Origin: Limnomonas spitsbergensis
Lineage: Eukaryota; Chlorophyta; Chlorophyceae; Chlamydomonadales
DNA: 64,000 nt
NCBI GenBank assembly: GCA_037349105.1
Contig: JAYJMM010000118.1
Span: 1,116,001-1,180,000, forward strand
Reading direction: 5' to 3'
This document shows positions 35,001-46,012 of this stretch, piece by piece. Below the pieces are notes generated by a model that had not been told where the DNA came from, searched no databases, and saw only the letters and a list, made by a program, of their open reading frames with translations. The translations under genes and the position numbers were made by a program. The stretch's first letter is position 1. Every line of letters starts with the position of its first letter.

Positions 35001-36673
35001 TTCTGGGCCGTAACACGATCGTCCCGGCGCAGTCTGATGGCAAGAAGGGCGACAAGGATGGCAGTGACGGCAACGGCCCGCTGGAGGACGGCCCACAGGA
35101 GGACAAGCCCTGGACTGTCTCAGACTACCCTTCGGACCCTGTCCAGCGGAGGGGCGACTCAGCAACTGACCAGGCTGGCAAGGCGCCGCTCAGCGCAACG
35201 GACAAGCTGGTTGCCGCCGGGGTCAAGCTGCAGGGCATTCCTGAGTTTGATGTGGCGGTGCGCTCTCAGCTGCTGGTTGGCCCGGCAACCTATCTCATCG
35301 AGGATGTGCCGGCGTACGACGAGGCGTTTTCTTATGTCGAGGAGGAGAAGGCGGGGAGAGCCGACGAACTTAAGGCAAAGTGGGTTGCGGTGCAGTGGAA
35401 CAGAGGGCGCAGGATCATATGCACGTGCTGGGAGTTCTAGGGCAGTGCAGTCTGCGGGAATTTTATACCACATATCAGCGTACTGAGGGATGGACTTGTT
35501 TTTTTCTCTGTGTTTGTGGGAGGTACCAGATAGGAGATGGGCCTCCTCAGACCTAGTTTTTGAATTCAAATATCTGGACGCCCTGGATTTGAATTTGGTC
35601 TCTCCCTCCTCTGCAGGCTGAAGGTTCGAGAAGCCCGCGAAGGCAAGAACCCGATCATGAACCTGCTGAAAGACAAGAAGAGGAAGGCGTTGCGTGAGAA
35701 GGCGGACCGCCTGGCACAGGTCAGCTTGCACCCTGCATCAGCGCCTGGTGCATTCTTCTGTTCAGATTTGTGCAGTGCGGGCATGCAGCTTAAAGCTGTT
35801 TTACGAGTGAGGGTGCACTTGGTCTATTGCTTGCTTGCCCTTACAAATGTAAAACAACGTTGGGGTTTCTCCTCAGCCGACTAGACGAGTTGCAGCACAT
35901 CAGTACGTGTAGCATGCTGTATGGTAGTCACTCTAGCATGTTATATCTTTCTATATGGTAGGACCTGCAGCATGCTGTGTGTTAGTAACTTCAGCATGCT
36001 GTACGGTAGTAAATGTAGCATGCTGTATAGTAGTAACTGCTTCAGGTACGGTAGTAACTGAAGCATTATGTTTGGTAGTACCTTCAGGCACAGGCCATTG
36101 ACGGGAAAGGCAGAAAGCCACAAGATGACTGCACACCCGCCAACAGTGTGCATTGGGGCAGTGAAGCCAGTGTGGCTAGTGCACAACGGTATTTGAGTCA
36201 TCTGAGCTGCATTATGCTTTTGCCTGAAAGCTTGCCGTGCACCGAGCTTTTTGTTCTCCTTTGTGCAGACCCCTCTGTCCAAGCCCGAGATACGTGCGGC
36301 TCTGGCAACAGCGGGGGACCAGCCCAGGGCGCCAGCGGAAATCGCACGGGCAGAGATAGAGCCGGAGCCCGTTGCGCAAGCGTCGCAGGCGCCCATTCCT
36401 TCGTCACCGTCAGCGGGCTGGCACCCAGAGAACAACGGCAACGGTTCTGAACCGACGGCTGCGTCCAGCAGGCCCAAGAAGAGCAAGAAGAGCAAGATGG
36501 GGGGGGCAGATGGCAAGCACAAACACGCGGACGCACAGTATGGGGCCGAAGCGACCACAGTGGTCAAGCTGCACCGAGATGAGGAGTCCGGCCCCAGGGT
36601 GCACCGGCCTGTGTTAGGGGCAGGCAGCACGGGGATCGTGCCGCAAGTGTCGGATGTGTATGGTAGGCTCTGA
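22007..36673 (+). CDS. OSCA/CSC1/TMEM63-anoctamin-type membrane protein
   Basis: Polytopic membrane protein of at least 1148 residues, probably an ion channel or scramblase-like protein of the OSCA/TMEM63/anoctamin superfamily. An early membrane helix (MVFGALSIFPAFIAIILFL) is followed by an RRM-like cytosolic segment (YSVRVQGLPSDVTEEEVKRH), then helices including LLVIGFFIISIAPAI and VTIVLVNIILP. A C-terminal core has FDLASRYGEHLGVVFVCMLY and LHFLGGLFFLIASLLVFWFL. The tail is basic and disordered. Exons: 22007-22191, 22364-22481, 22902-23127, one unresolved near 23458-23507, 23669-23792, 24325-24496, 24921-25049, 25536-25664, 26660-26821, 27437-27591, 28493-28681, 28899-29046, 29366-29421, 30355-30454, 31046-31135, 31345-31424, 31738-31864, 33317-33451, 33831-33920, 34474-34578, 34964-35379, 35617-35719, 36269-36673. 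Phases agree at all joins except around exon 4. The subfamily resembles protist rather than plant OSCA proteins (recollection). Ion selectivity cannot be read from sequence. Confidence 0.85.
24786..24852. repeat. Intronic snap-back repeat, 24-bp arms
   Basis: 24786-24809 and 24829-24852 are perfect reverse complements (GAGGGTGAGATCAACACAAG...). A third related piece (CCTGTTGAGTGGCTTGTG, about 24862-24879) can pair with 24802-24817. Arm 2 resembles the start of the next exon (TAG-GTGGCCCGTGTTGATCT at 24921), so the hairpin probably arose from that acceptor region. Confidence 0.85.
28195..28265. repeat. Intronic snap-back repeat, perfect 29-bp arms
   Basis: 28195-28223 and 28237-28265 are exact reverse complements around a 13-nt loop. 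It lies inside the intron 27592-28492 of the channel-like gene. It has no terminal features of a transposon. Confidence 0.9.
29047..29075 (+). repeat. (GT)n microsatellite that forms the 5' splice site
   Basis: About 14.5 GT units begin exactly at the exon end (CAG|GTGTGT). The donor GT is the first repeat unit, so length changes do not remove it but offer many alternative in-register donors. Confidence 0.85.
29406..29990 (+). repeat. 35-bp minisatellite that copies the 5' splice site
   Basis: About 16 units of GTGAGAGCTGGGTTCAGGGTTAAGGCTGCCAAC(A/G)C-type sequence follow exon 29366-29421. The first unit overlaps the exon end (GCCAACAC|GTGAG), and each further unit repeats the same CCAACRCGTGAG context. 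Variation between units is mostly A/G/T at one position. Confidence 0.93.
32199..33308. repeat. 80-bp minisatellite, about 14 units
   Basis: Exact 80-bp periodicity, with units containing GTGGTATAACCCTCCTGCTG and CACCATGAGTGCGGCTCCC. Only a handful of positions vary (for example CAT/CAC before GTGG). The last unit merges into the acceptor at 33316, so the array fills the 3' part of the intron. All three minus-strand frames are open through a unit. Confidence 0.95.
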
Positions 36674-37675
36674 TTGGAGACCTTTTAGCCATGGAAACCT
36701 CCCTCCAGTGCATTGCTCGGAAGGTGTGTTTGGGAATCGTGGTAGTTATGGTTTTTACATGATGCATGGGGGGAAATAGGGCTGTCTGCTCTGACGTTCA
36801 ACAGCTGGAATACGCTGTGCTTCAGGCAGCATAACTGATTTGTGGTGTTAGTTGCTCGAGCTGTTTGTTATTATCAATGGCAGGCCGCTCTTTTCCGTTG
36901 GGATTGGACCCCAGCCTTTGTTCTTCAGATTTCCACACTTTTAAGCGGGGCACCATTCCGTGTGATTCACGTGTGGAACGGTTTGTTGTTGGGCTCTTAG
37001 ACATGCACTGCTGACCCCTGGAGAATAATCTGGTACATTCGCCAGATATTATGTCACTGTCCTAATTCCTAGGGGGTGCCCGGTTTGAATCCAAGTTTAT
37101 GCGTAGGTTTTCTTACTCGAACCTGTACTCCAAACTACAGGTTTCACTCCTGCGCAGCTGGTCAGTGGTCTTGATCAATGAGCTGGCCCATGTTAGCAAC
37201 TGGCTTGCAGGCACCTGCCCCATTCATCACGTTTCATGCTTTATTTGACTGAATACAATTCTCCGACACGCAAAAATAAACGGTGACCTATTTGTTGATT
37301 TACATTGCGTTGGGCACATACATTCAACTCGCTTGCTTGTCCCCTGGTGCACCTAAGTGGCCTTTCTCGAACATTTATTTACTTTACCAACCGCAACCTC
37401 ATCAAACAACATGCATGATTGGTGTCCAGGACATGGTCAATGTATTCCAGCAATAAACCACAGCTTCTCTTGCCAACGCCAGTGATACCAGAGGTAAATA
37501 ATACCACAGGTAAAAAATAAAATACTGAAAGCAACTGCTAGTCGAGCAACTGCATCCGACTTGGCACGGTCAGGAAATGGCATGCCTCACACGGCTGGAA
37601 AAGCTGTCAGGTGCGGTCACAGACTAATCTAAAAATACTGAATACTGAATTGAAGTCGGAGACACAGTACACTCC
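36674..37675. other. Convergent intergenic region
   Basis: 3' flanks of two convergent genes. No open frame of note, and no polyadenylation motif is clear enough to call. Confidence 0.4.
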
Positions 37676-40600
37676 TTATGTGGCCGCCTTGATGAAGTTC
37701 GCGACATCCGACAGCCCTGCCTGCACATTTTGGAAATCGAATTATGTAGGTTAGCTAGGTCATCGGATTGCTTCAATTGGTTGAATGCGAGGGGAGGAGC
37801 CACCACTCTGCTTCTACCTAAAATCCTACATCATGGAGCCTTGATCGACATGAACCAGGTGCAAATATTTTGTGCCCGGCGTGTGCACCCAGCCATGTGT
37901 TCCAGCGAAACCCATGCAACATGGGGGCAAGCCATATCTTCCACTCAAGGAGCTACATGTCCATGCAAAGCACCCTTACCTGAACATAGGCCTCGGCCAG
38001 GCGCTCCCGTACTCCGTCATAAGAAGGCTCGACACCGGCTACCACCATGTCCAGCAGCTCAGCAGCCTTGTCCAGAGAAGGCTGCACAGTGACAGATTTG
38101 AGGAGCAAGCGATGGGCTTAAGGACAGGTGAGCATGGTGTGAGATGTATTGGAAGTTGAGCTCTCCTTCCTATGCCTTGGACTCAAGGTGGCATGCCCTT
38201 TATACCTGCTATTTTCGGAAATGTGAATCCAGGTCCTATGCCCCGTCCTGTGCCCCATGGACTGCCCTAGCCTATAGATCTGGCATAAAAGGATGCACAG
38301 GCAACCGGGCAGGAGATGTCAGAAGAAAACTCAGTAGTCCAGGCAGCACAAGAATGCGGACGCACAGCAGCAGAAAGCTTTGTCATGGTTCAGGGATATG
38401 AGTGGCAGGGGTCTGTAAGCCCTTTGACCAGCCATTTCGGATACCTTGTGTACAAGCATCAATGAAAGACATTCATTACTGGTACTCACCGCTTGCGACT
38501 TCTCTCTGAAGCTGACTCCTTGACTCATCTGCAGATCACCATCAGGGCAAGGCGGTCATCAGAGACTAGGGGGGAAGGGGAGCTTCATCCTTTCAAAAGC
38601 GTTTAGGTACATTCAGGGACTGCGGCGCGTCAGCCGGGGCTCACCCGCATGCGAGCCCCGGGGTCCTGTACCTAGAGGTCAACAGACAGTGCGTGGCAAG
38701 AAACACAATAGTTTAAACTAACGCACGGCCACTGAGATCATGCAAACGCTGGGGAGCATTTTAAGTGGGGGCGAAAAGGGATAAGCACACATTCGCCTGG
38801 CCCCGACCAGGCCTGGTTCTTGCAACCACTTAGCCCTGTCCCCCCTGGCCCTCAGTCGCCCCTCGCTCACCTGCGCCTGTGCTGCTGCCGCCGCCTCTTC
38901 GCTCAGGCTGTACCGCACCTCTTGAGGTGTCCCCTTGAGCTGAGCCATCTCACGGGCAGCCTCGTAGCTCCCCTGCAGCGTCCACCAGGGCAGCCGCAGG
39001 GCGACTCTGCAGACACACATACACACACACACACACACAGCGTTAGCTATCTGCGCTGACAACATAATCTTCATGGTCACCACTCACCAGCTTCTTGTTT
39101 GGCCGGTGTGTAAGAAGAAGAATGCATCATACAGTATCACTTGGTGTGCATTTAAAGGTTTGCTGAAGTACTCACAAACGTGCACCGTTACACAAAGCAT
39201 GGCATCACAGCACCAGTCACAAAGGGCTCATTGAACATAGGCACATGCATGACATGTCACAGGCACATGGACTGGATCAGGATGCGGCCTGGAATCCCAG
39301 CACTAATCACAAAAAAATGATGAGGGTGGATAAGGATATAGTGATTGCAACAATGGGGTGGCTGCAACATGCCAAGATGGATCAGACCAGCTTAGTCAGA
39401 AGATTGTGAAGATGGTGGAGAGAATTTGCAGGACTGGGCAGTTTATGGGCAATGGCAAAATAGACAGGATGGCAGCATTGGCCAAAATGTCAACGACGTT
39501 ACACCTCTGGGCCAATGGTGTGACCTACAGGGGGCTCTCTGAAGGTTCAGTACCCCCTCCAGGTATGCCACCCCGTTTTCCGGGGGTAGATGAGTCCTTT
39601 CTCCTTCCTAGTGTGCCCCTGCCATAAGCCCCAGCCCTGTTCCAGATCAGAACCTGCCCCCACCTGGCCATGTCCCGCGCCTCCTCATCCCTCTTGCCCA
39701 AATCCTTAAAGAGCTCTGCCGCAAACTCGTAGGGCCGCGCCCAGCCGTTGAAGTGGTTGTTGCGCATGTACCATTCGCTAGCCACCAGGGCTGAGGTCTG
39801 GGGAGGCATCAGGGCAGGGGGGGTCATGAATAAAAGTATAAGAGGCAAGGAGGAAATGGAACAGGTGGGGGTGCTTGTATATTTACAAGTGGCGGCACAG
39901 GAGCTGGTGCTTTATAGGTCCAAATCAGGGCTGTCCTGAGGTGGACAACTTGTGACCAGGGTTCCATAACAGCAGTACGGTTTACTCCTGGGAAGAGTCA
40001 TGCGGGGATTGGATTCAAATAAAAAAACTAGGATACCGTTCCTGTAAAGGAATAGTCAAAATGGGCTCTGAGGGGCTATCAGAAAAAGTTCAGATGAGAA
40101 CAATGTTCCAGAAGGGTCAAGCCCTCAACCGCTGGACCCACGGCAACTACTGTGAGGACTGCGATTGTCGTACAGTATAGGACGCACCGCTGGTGCCAGG
40201 TGTCCCTGGGCCCTGCCTCCTCAGCCCCTGCCCCCATCCCACCTGATCTCCCTTGCTGAGGTGCCCCTTCGCCAGAGACTCGCAGACATCTGTGAACATG
40301 CCCACCTGTGGCCACAGTGAGGGAAGGAAGAGCAAATGTGCAGTTCCCCTTTTTGAAGGATCAGCATACTTCAGCAGAGGCCTTAGCAAGCTTACAAGCC
40401 AAAGACCCCCCTTGCATAGGACTCAATCTCTCTTCACAAGGGTAGCCATCACTGCTTGCTGGGGCGGGCAGACATGGACAAGTGCGCCAGGTTGGTGATA
40501 GCTAACCAACAAGCGGTTTATGGTCAACATGATGACGCCTTTCCTAGCCCGAGGGGGCGCACACAAGTTTAGATTTCTTTTTATCAATGAAAAGAAAAAC

Positions 40601-43600
40601 GATTCTTTTTGTAGATAAAGAAAGAAAAATACCCCCCGCAGGGGCGTGAGGGTTAAGGAAACAGTGCGGCATACAACGGGCCACGACTGCGCCGTTACCA
40701 TCAAGGGGGGCAAAACAACATGTGACCCCTCCCATGCTGCACGATAAGAAGCTTGCATCCCTCCCAGCCCCCCTTGCACCTTCTTGATGACGTATAACTG
40801 GGGCTTGCCAGCCAAGCCAGCTGCCGCCATGTCCCCCGGCTTGTACAAGGAGGCGCCGTCAGGACCAGCTGCCTCTGACAGCGGACCTGGCCCAGAGCAG
40901 TCATCCTCGGCCAACAGCCTGATAGGAAGGAGGGGACTGTTGAATCCGGGTTTGTTTACAAGGATCAAGCAGGCAGCAGGAGGGAGGCAGCAGCAGAGAA
41001 GGTGGGGGAGGGGTGCGAGGTGAGTGAGTCCAGACATAGGGGCGGCTAGCATGCAAAGCTGCTGTATCTTCATGACTGCCAATATTTATCTCATGGCTCC
41101 GCTTGCATGCTGTGGGATAGTGCTTGGTAAAGGCAAACAATGGAATCAGGGTACAGTTCGAGATTTCCCCATTCTTGAAGCTGAACCCTTGACCCAATGC
41201 TAGCAACATAGCTGAACTGGAGGTTGTAAATGCCAACCAGGTGGGGACGAGATGGGCTTCTAGAGGGAAGGAAGTGTGCTGACAGAGCATACACGAAATC
41301 AGGGCAACATGCCCCATTCCCTCGCCGCATTTAACAGCAGTCGTGTATGGTGGGCTATGAGAGTGGTACCTCAGATTGTAACGGTAATATCAACCTGGCT
41401 TGGCCAGTCAATTACTATCTAGCGTTGTACAAGAATGGATCATCACGGGCCTTTCAAATGCAGTGCGAAATGATGGGCTATGAGAGTGGTACCTCAGATT
41501 GTAACGGTAATATCAATCTGGCTAGGCCAATCAATTACTATCTAGCGTTTTACAAGAATGGATCATCACAGACCTTTCAAATGCATTGTAAAATGATGGG
41601 CTATAAGAGTGGTACCTCAGATTGTAACGGTAATATCAATCTGGCTAGGCCAGTCAATTACTATCTAGCGTTTTACAAGAATGGATCATCATAGGCCTTT
41701 CAAATGCAGTGCAAAATGATGGGCTATGAGAGTGGTACCTCAGATTGTAACGGTAATATCAATCTGGCTAGGCCAGTCAATTACTATCTAGCGTTTTACA
41801 AGAATGGATCATCATAGACCTTTCAAATGCGATGCAAAATGATGGGCTATGAGAGTGGTACCTCAGATTGTAACGGTAATATCAATCTGGCTAGGCCAGT
41901 CAATTACTATCTAGCGTTGTACAAGAATGGATCATCACGGGCCTTTCAAATGCAGTGCGAAATGATGGGCTATGAGAGTGGCACCTCAGATTGTAACGGT
42001 AATATCAATCTGGCTAGGCCAGTCAATTACTATCTAGCGTTTTACAAGAATGGATCATCACAAGCCTTTCAAATGCAGTGCAAAATGATGGGCTATGAGA
42101 GTGGCACCTCAGATTGTAACGGTAATATCAATCTGGCTAGGCCAGTCAATTACTATCTAGCGTTGTACAAGAATGGATCATCACGGGCCTTTCAAATGCA
42201 GTGCAAAATGATGGGCTATGAGAGTGGCACCTCAGATTGTAACGGTAATATCAATCTGGCTAGGCCAGTCAATTACTATCTAGCGTTTTACAAGAATGGA
42301 TCATCACAGACCTTTCAAATGCAGTGTAAAATGATGGGCTATAAGAGTGGTACCTCAGATTGTAACGGTAATATCAATCTGGCTAGGCCAGTCAATTACT
42401 ATCTAGCGTTTTACAAGAATAGATCATCATAGGCCTTTCAAATGCAGTGCAAAATGATGGGCTCTGAGAGTGGTACCTCAGATTGTAACGGTAATATCAA
42501 TCTGGCTAGGCCAGTCAATTACTATCTAGCGTTTTACAAGAATGGATCATCATAGGCCTTTCAAATGCGATGCGAAATGATGGGCTATGAGAGTGGTACC
42601 TCAGATTGTAACGGTAATATCAATCTGGCTAGGCCAGTCAATTATTATCTAGCGTTGTACAAGAATGGATCATCACGGGCCTTTCAAATGCAGTGCGAAA
42701 TGATGGGCTATGAGAGTGGCACCTCAGATTGTAACGGTAATATCAATCTGGCTAGGCCAGTCAATTACTATCTAGCGTTGTACAAGAATGGATCATCACG
42801 GGCCTTTCAAATGCAGTGCAAAATGATGGGCTATCAGAGTGGCACCCCAGATTGTAACGGTAATATCAATCTGGCTAGGCCAGTCAATTACTATCTAGCG
42901 TTTTACAAGAATGGATTATCACAGACCTTTCAAATGCATTGTAAAAATGATGGGCTATAAGAGTGGTACCTCAGATTGTAACGGTAATATCAATCTGGCT
43001 AGGCCAGTCAATTACTATCTAGCGTTTTACAAGAATGGATCATCATAGGCCTTTCAAATGCAGTGCAAAATGATGGGCTATGAGAGTGGTACCTCAGATT
43101 GTAACGGTAATATCAATCTGGCTAGGCCAGTCAATTACTATCTAGCGTTTTACAAGAATGGATCATCATAGGCCTTTCAAATGCAGTGCAAAATGATGGG
43201 CTATCAGAGTGGCACCTCAGATTGTAACGGTAATATCAATCTGGCTAGGCCAGTCAATTACTATCTAGCGTTTTACAAGAATGGATTATCACAGACCTTT
43301 CAAATGCAGTGTAAAATGATGGGCTATAAGAGTGGTACCTCAGATTGTAACGGTAATATCAATCTGGCTAGGCCAGTCAATTACTATCTAGCGTTTTACA
43401 AGAATGGATCATCAAGGGCACTCCGCAAAGCGTCGTCACTGACAAGGAAGGCCAAGTATTCCCCTAAGTAAGCACAGACCAGGCTATGCGACGAAGTGTC
43501 ATATATGAACCAAGCTATGCCATCGTGCAAGTTCATGTCTAACGGTAACCATGCCATGACGAGATAATCTTTGGCCGTTGAGATAATCCATCCAGGCAGG

Positions 43601-44420
43601 CACAAGATATGTCACGGCACATTGTCAACACCAAAACCAGAGTACCGAAACCATGCACATTAGATTAGCAGCTGATTTAATTTCGTCCTGACTCCTCAGC
43701 CCTTTAGATATTACACTACCGGAACCTGAAATTCAAACACTTTTTATGGCTCCCCAACATCCCAGTCCCCTACGTTCCCTTAAGCCCCCAAGCAGCAGTA
43801 CATTTCCTTGACTTATTCCACGATTCAAATAGTCAGGAGGAGGCCCGGCTACTAGTGGACACACCTGTGCAAGTACTCATCCACACTCCTAGCCAGTAGC
43901 GTCACTGCCTTTCCTCCCCGAGACATGCCGACCACTGGCAGCGTCAACGGCTGTGGAGGGGGGAGGCACAGCGCAGGGGAGTCCATTAGGACCATCACGA
44001 ACGCAAGTGGCCAGCAGACTGCGCTGATGCAGGTAGATCAAGGGCTGGCTGAGCGCCCTCAAGGTACCGCAATCTTGTCAAGGGAGGACTTTCACTTCAG
44101 TCTCATTTGAACATTCAGTAATTAGCATGACCGCATGACACGCTCATGCAATGCCCTGCACCCCCAGGTGTCCCCTGGACTCCATGTATGACTTCCCTTA
44201 GTGGCCACACACGTATTTCTGCTACAGCTCGTGCTGTCCTCCCTGACTCAGCCCTGGTCACCCACTTTCGCCTTGGCGGGCTCTGGCCATCGCAACAGAC
44301 ACGTGACGAGGTCTGAATCCGACGCGTCGCAAGCAAGGGGTATGAGCAGCGGGTGCAGCCCTGCCCGATCTGTCGGCAGCAGCTTGCGTCCACCTTGGGC
44401 CTGAAGCACCTGGTGGAGGG
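37676..44420 (-). CDS. Conserved helical protein, probably plastid-located
   Basis: Minus-strand exons: about 44420-44266, 43950-43865, 40918-40780, 40305-40243, 39797-39664, 39006-38871, 38528-38490, 38081-37980, 37720-37676 (stop TAA). All junctions keep phase. Successive motifs are GLHPLLIPLACDASDSDLVT, LLRWPEP, TLLARSVDEYLHR, LYVIKKVQVGMF, KGHLSKGDQTSALVASEWYM, RDMARVALRLPWWTLQGSYE, and a tail DKAAELLDMVVAGVEPSYDG then AGLSDVANFIKAAT. The central part is TPR-like: paired helices with charged loops. I recall plant plastid proteins with the same motif order but cannot name the family safely, so I give no symbol. The first exon and any transit peptide are not resolved. The intron 40919-43864 carries a 2-kb minisatellite. 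Confidence 0.8.
39013..39039 (-). repeat. (TG)n tract in a 3' splice site
   Basis: On the minus strand a (TG)n tract interrupted once by TA runs to within a few bases of TCTGCAG before exon 39006-38871. It occupies the place of the pyrimidine tract. Confidence 0.8.
41341..43425. repeat. 123-bp minisatellite, 17 units
   Basis: Units begin ATGATGGGCTATGAGAGTGG every 123 bp from 41347. One unit has a single extra A near 42945. As 123 is divisible by three, a plus-strand 41-residue frame (MMGYESGTSDCNGNINLA...) repeats. Several units have TAG at the same place (TCATCATAG) and the insertion breaks the frame, so coding is unlikely. The array is inside an intron of the minus-strand gene 37676-44420. 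Confidence 0.95.
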
Positions 44421-46012
44421 TGACGGGGTTTAGGGTTAAGATGGAGCGCCTGCAGCCCCTGAGGGAAGTGGGATCAATGGAGGCAGGGCGCAGTAAGGGG
44501 GTGCAGGAGGCACGCGGGATCTTTGTTCCTTATACTGCGTGGGCCTGTATTTAAGCCATAAATTTGGCCAAGAAGAAGAAACATACAAGATTCCCACAAG
44601 GCCTTGAGAGGGAGTAGTAAGAAGCCCAAGCCCAACCATCACAGCTGGAACTGTGGGAATGTGAGTATTTTGGGGGTTCAGAGTTTATCTGTAGACTGCC
44701 AAAGAGGTCTGCTGAAAATGAAACCTGACAGACTGGATATCAAGGTTGAGGGCATGTGATAGAACATGGTCTGCTGAGCTTCCTAATAAAAGCGAGGCCC
44801 TACAATGCAGAAGACACCAGCAGCGCGCGTGAGGGTAGTACGAGGGCAACAGGTTTTCAGCCACCTGCCTCGATGAGTGCGCCCAGCCGCTTGGGGCTGT
44901 GACACACCGCCATCTCCTCCAGATACAACGAATGCTCTGATGGTCAGGGGGGCACACAAGCATTGTAGATCAGGACTCTTCAGCCTGCATGTTCCCAGGG
45001 GGCGAACAAAAAATGGAGGAGCTGCGGCTCAAGCTCTGCTTTGCACTTTAGAGAATCATCAGTTTAGCTCTGCTAGGCCTCAGGGTACTCAAGCAGAGCT
45101 ATACCGATGATTCTCTAAACTGCAAAGCATCTCCTAAGGCCCGCCTCTGCATCTTTCAAGAGTTTGGGAAGAAGCGTAGCCTCCAAAGGAAATTTCGCTT
45201 CTTCTCCAACTGTTTTAAGGCGTGTCGCGCTAAAGAGAATAATCGGGACCCGTCTTTAAAGAGTTAGAGAAGAAGCGGAGCATGCCTGAGTAACAACTCT
45301 GCAGCTGTGCCCATGCAGCTCAGCAAGATCGGCATTTGCATGCACAGGTACACAGTAACATGTATATTTTTGAGGCAATATGTGGCATGTGCGAAGGGTC
45401 ACTCTGACATGGTCCATAGAGCAGCTGGGCCCAGGGGCGACTGGTGTGACCATGCCCACAGCCGATTTAACCAGACTGGTAGCTTCTTACCCGTGAGCTG
45501 AACTGCACGCGCTACTTGAATATATTGCCTTGCAACTTTATTGCTCACGACAACGCTCGGTCTGCAAAGCGACCACCTAGATCCTACCAGACCGCTGCCG
45601 GTCCGCATGGTGAGGCGTTGCATCGGCACCCGACTAACCGTGTAAAGTATTTAAAATTATGGAATGTGCTGAAGCGCTCACAGTTGTCAGATACGTTGAA
45701 CAACATGAAATCGTGGGCTGGGCTGACATCCGCCCCAGGTAGGGCCAACGTAAAACCCTAAGGCTTTGTGGCTGATCTCTATCCGCACCGCTCTCGTTTC
45801 CTTCATTCATGATGCTGCGTCTGCATGGAAAACGTGCACTTCGCTGGTCCCAGTCCCATGCCAGGTGGGGAATGGCACACTTCACTGCCGCTTGCCTCGT
45901 GCGGCTCTGCCTTATTTAAACACCCATTCCCTGCCCCCGGCCGCCTTACAGATCTATCAAATTTGCGGGATTGCATCGATCAGGCATAGCGTCCTCATCA
46001 ACGCCAACACTT
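44421..46012. other. Divergent intergenic region
   Basis: Separates the minus-strand plastid-type gene from the plus-strand phosphatase gene. It probably holds both promoters and the unresolved first exons. It contains the hairpin 45038-45128. Near 45942-46012 the frame upstream of the phosphatase ATG is open and Ser/Thr-rich, which could be part of a transit peptide. Confidence 0.35.
45038..45128. repeat. Hairpin, 37-bp arms, 17-nt loop
   Basis: 45038-45074 pairs with 45092-45128 with three mismatches in 37. Arms contain TTTAGAGAATCATC and its complement. Its size and mismatch pattern resemble a small-RNA precursor, but nothing proves expression. Confidence 0.85.

Noticed and set aside
37070..37100. 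tRNA B-box-like GGTTTGAATCC
   Set aside because: No acceptor, D or anticodon stems could be folded around it.
38630..38662. GC-rich hairpin CGGGGCTC/GAGCCCCG
   Set aside because: Arms of only about 8 bp in an intron, common by chance. A bacterial-style terminator makes no sense here.
41827..42432. 201-residue repeat protein on the plus strand
   Set aside because: Product of the 123-bp array. Stops at a fixed position in several units and a one-base insertion show the frame is not maintained.
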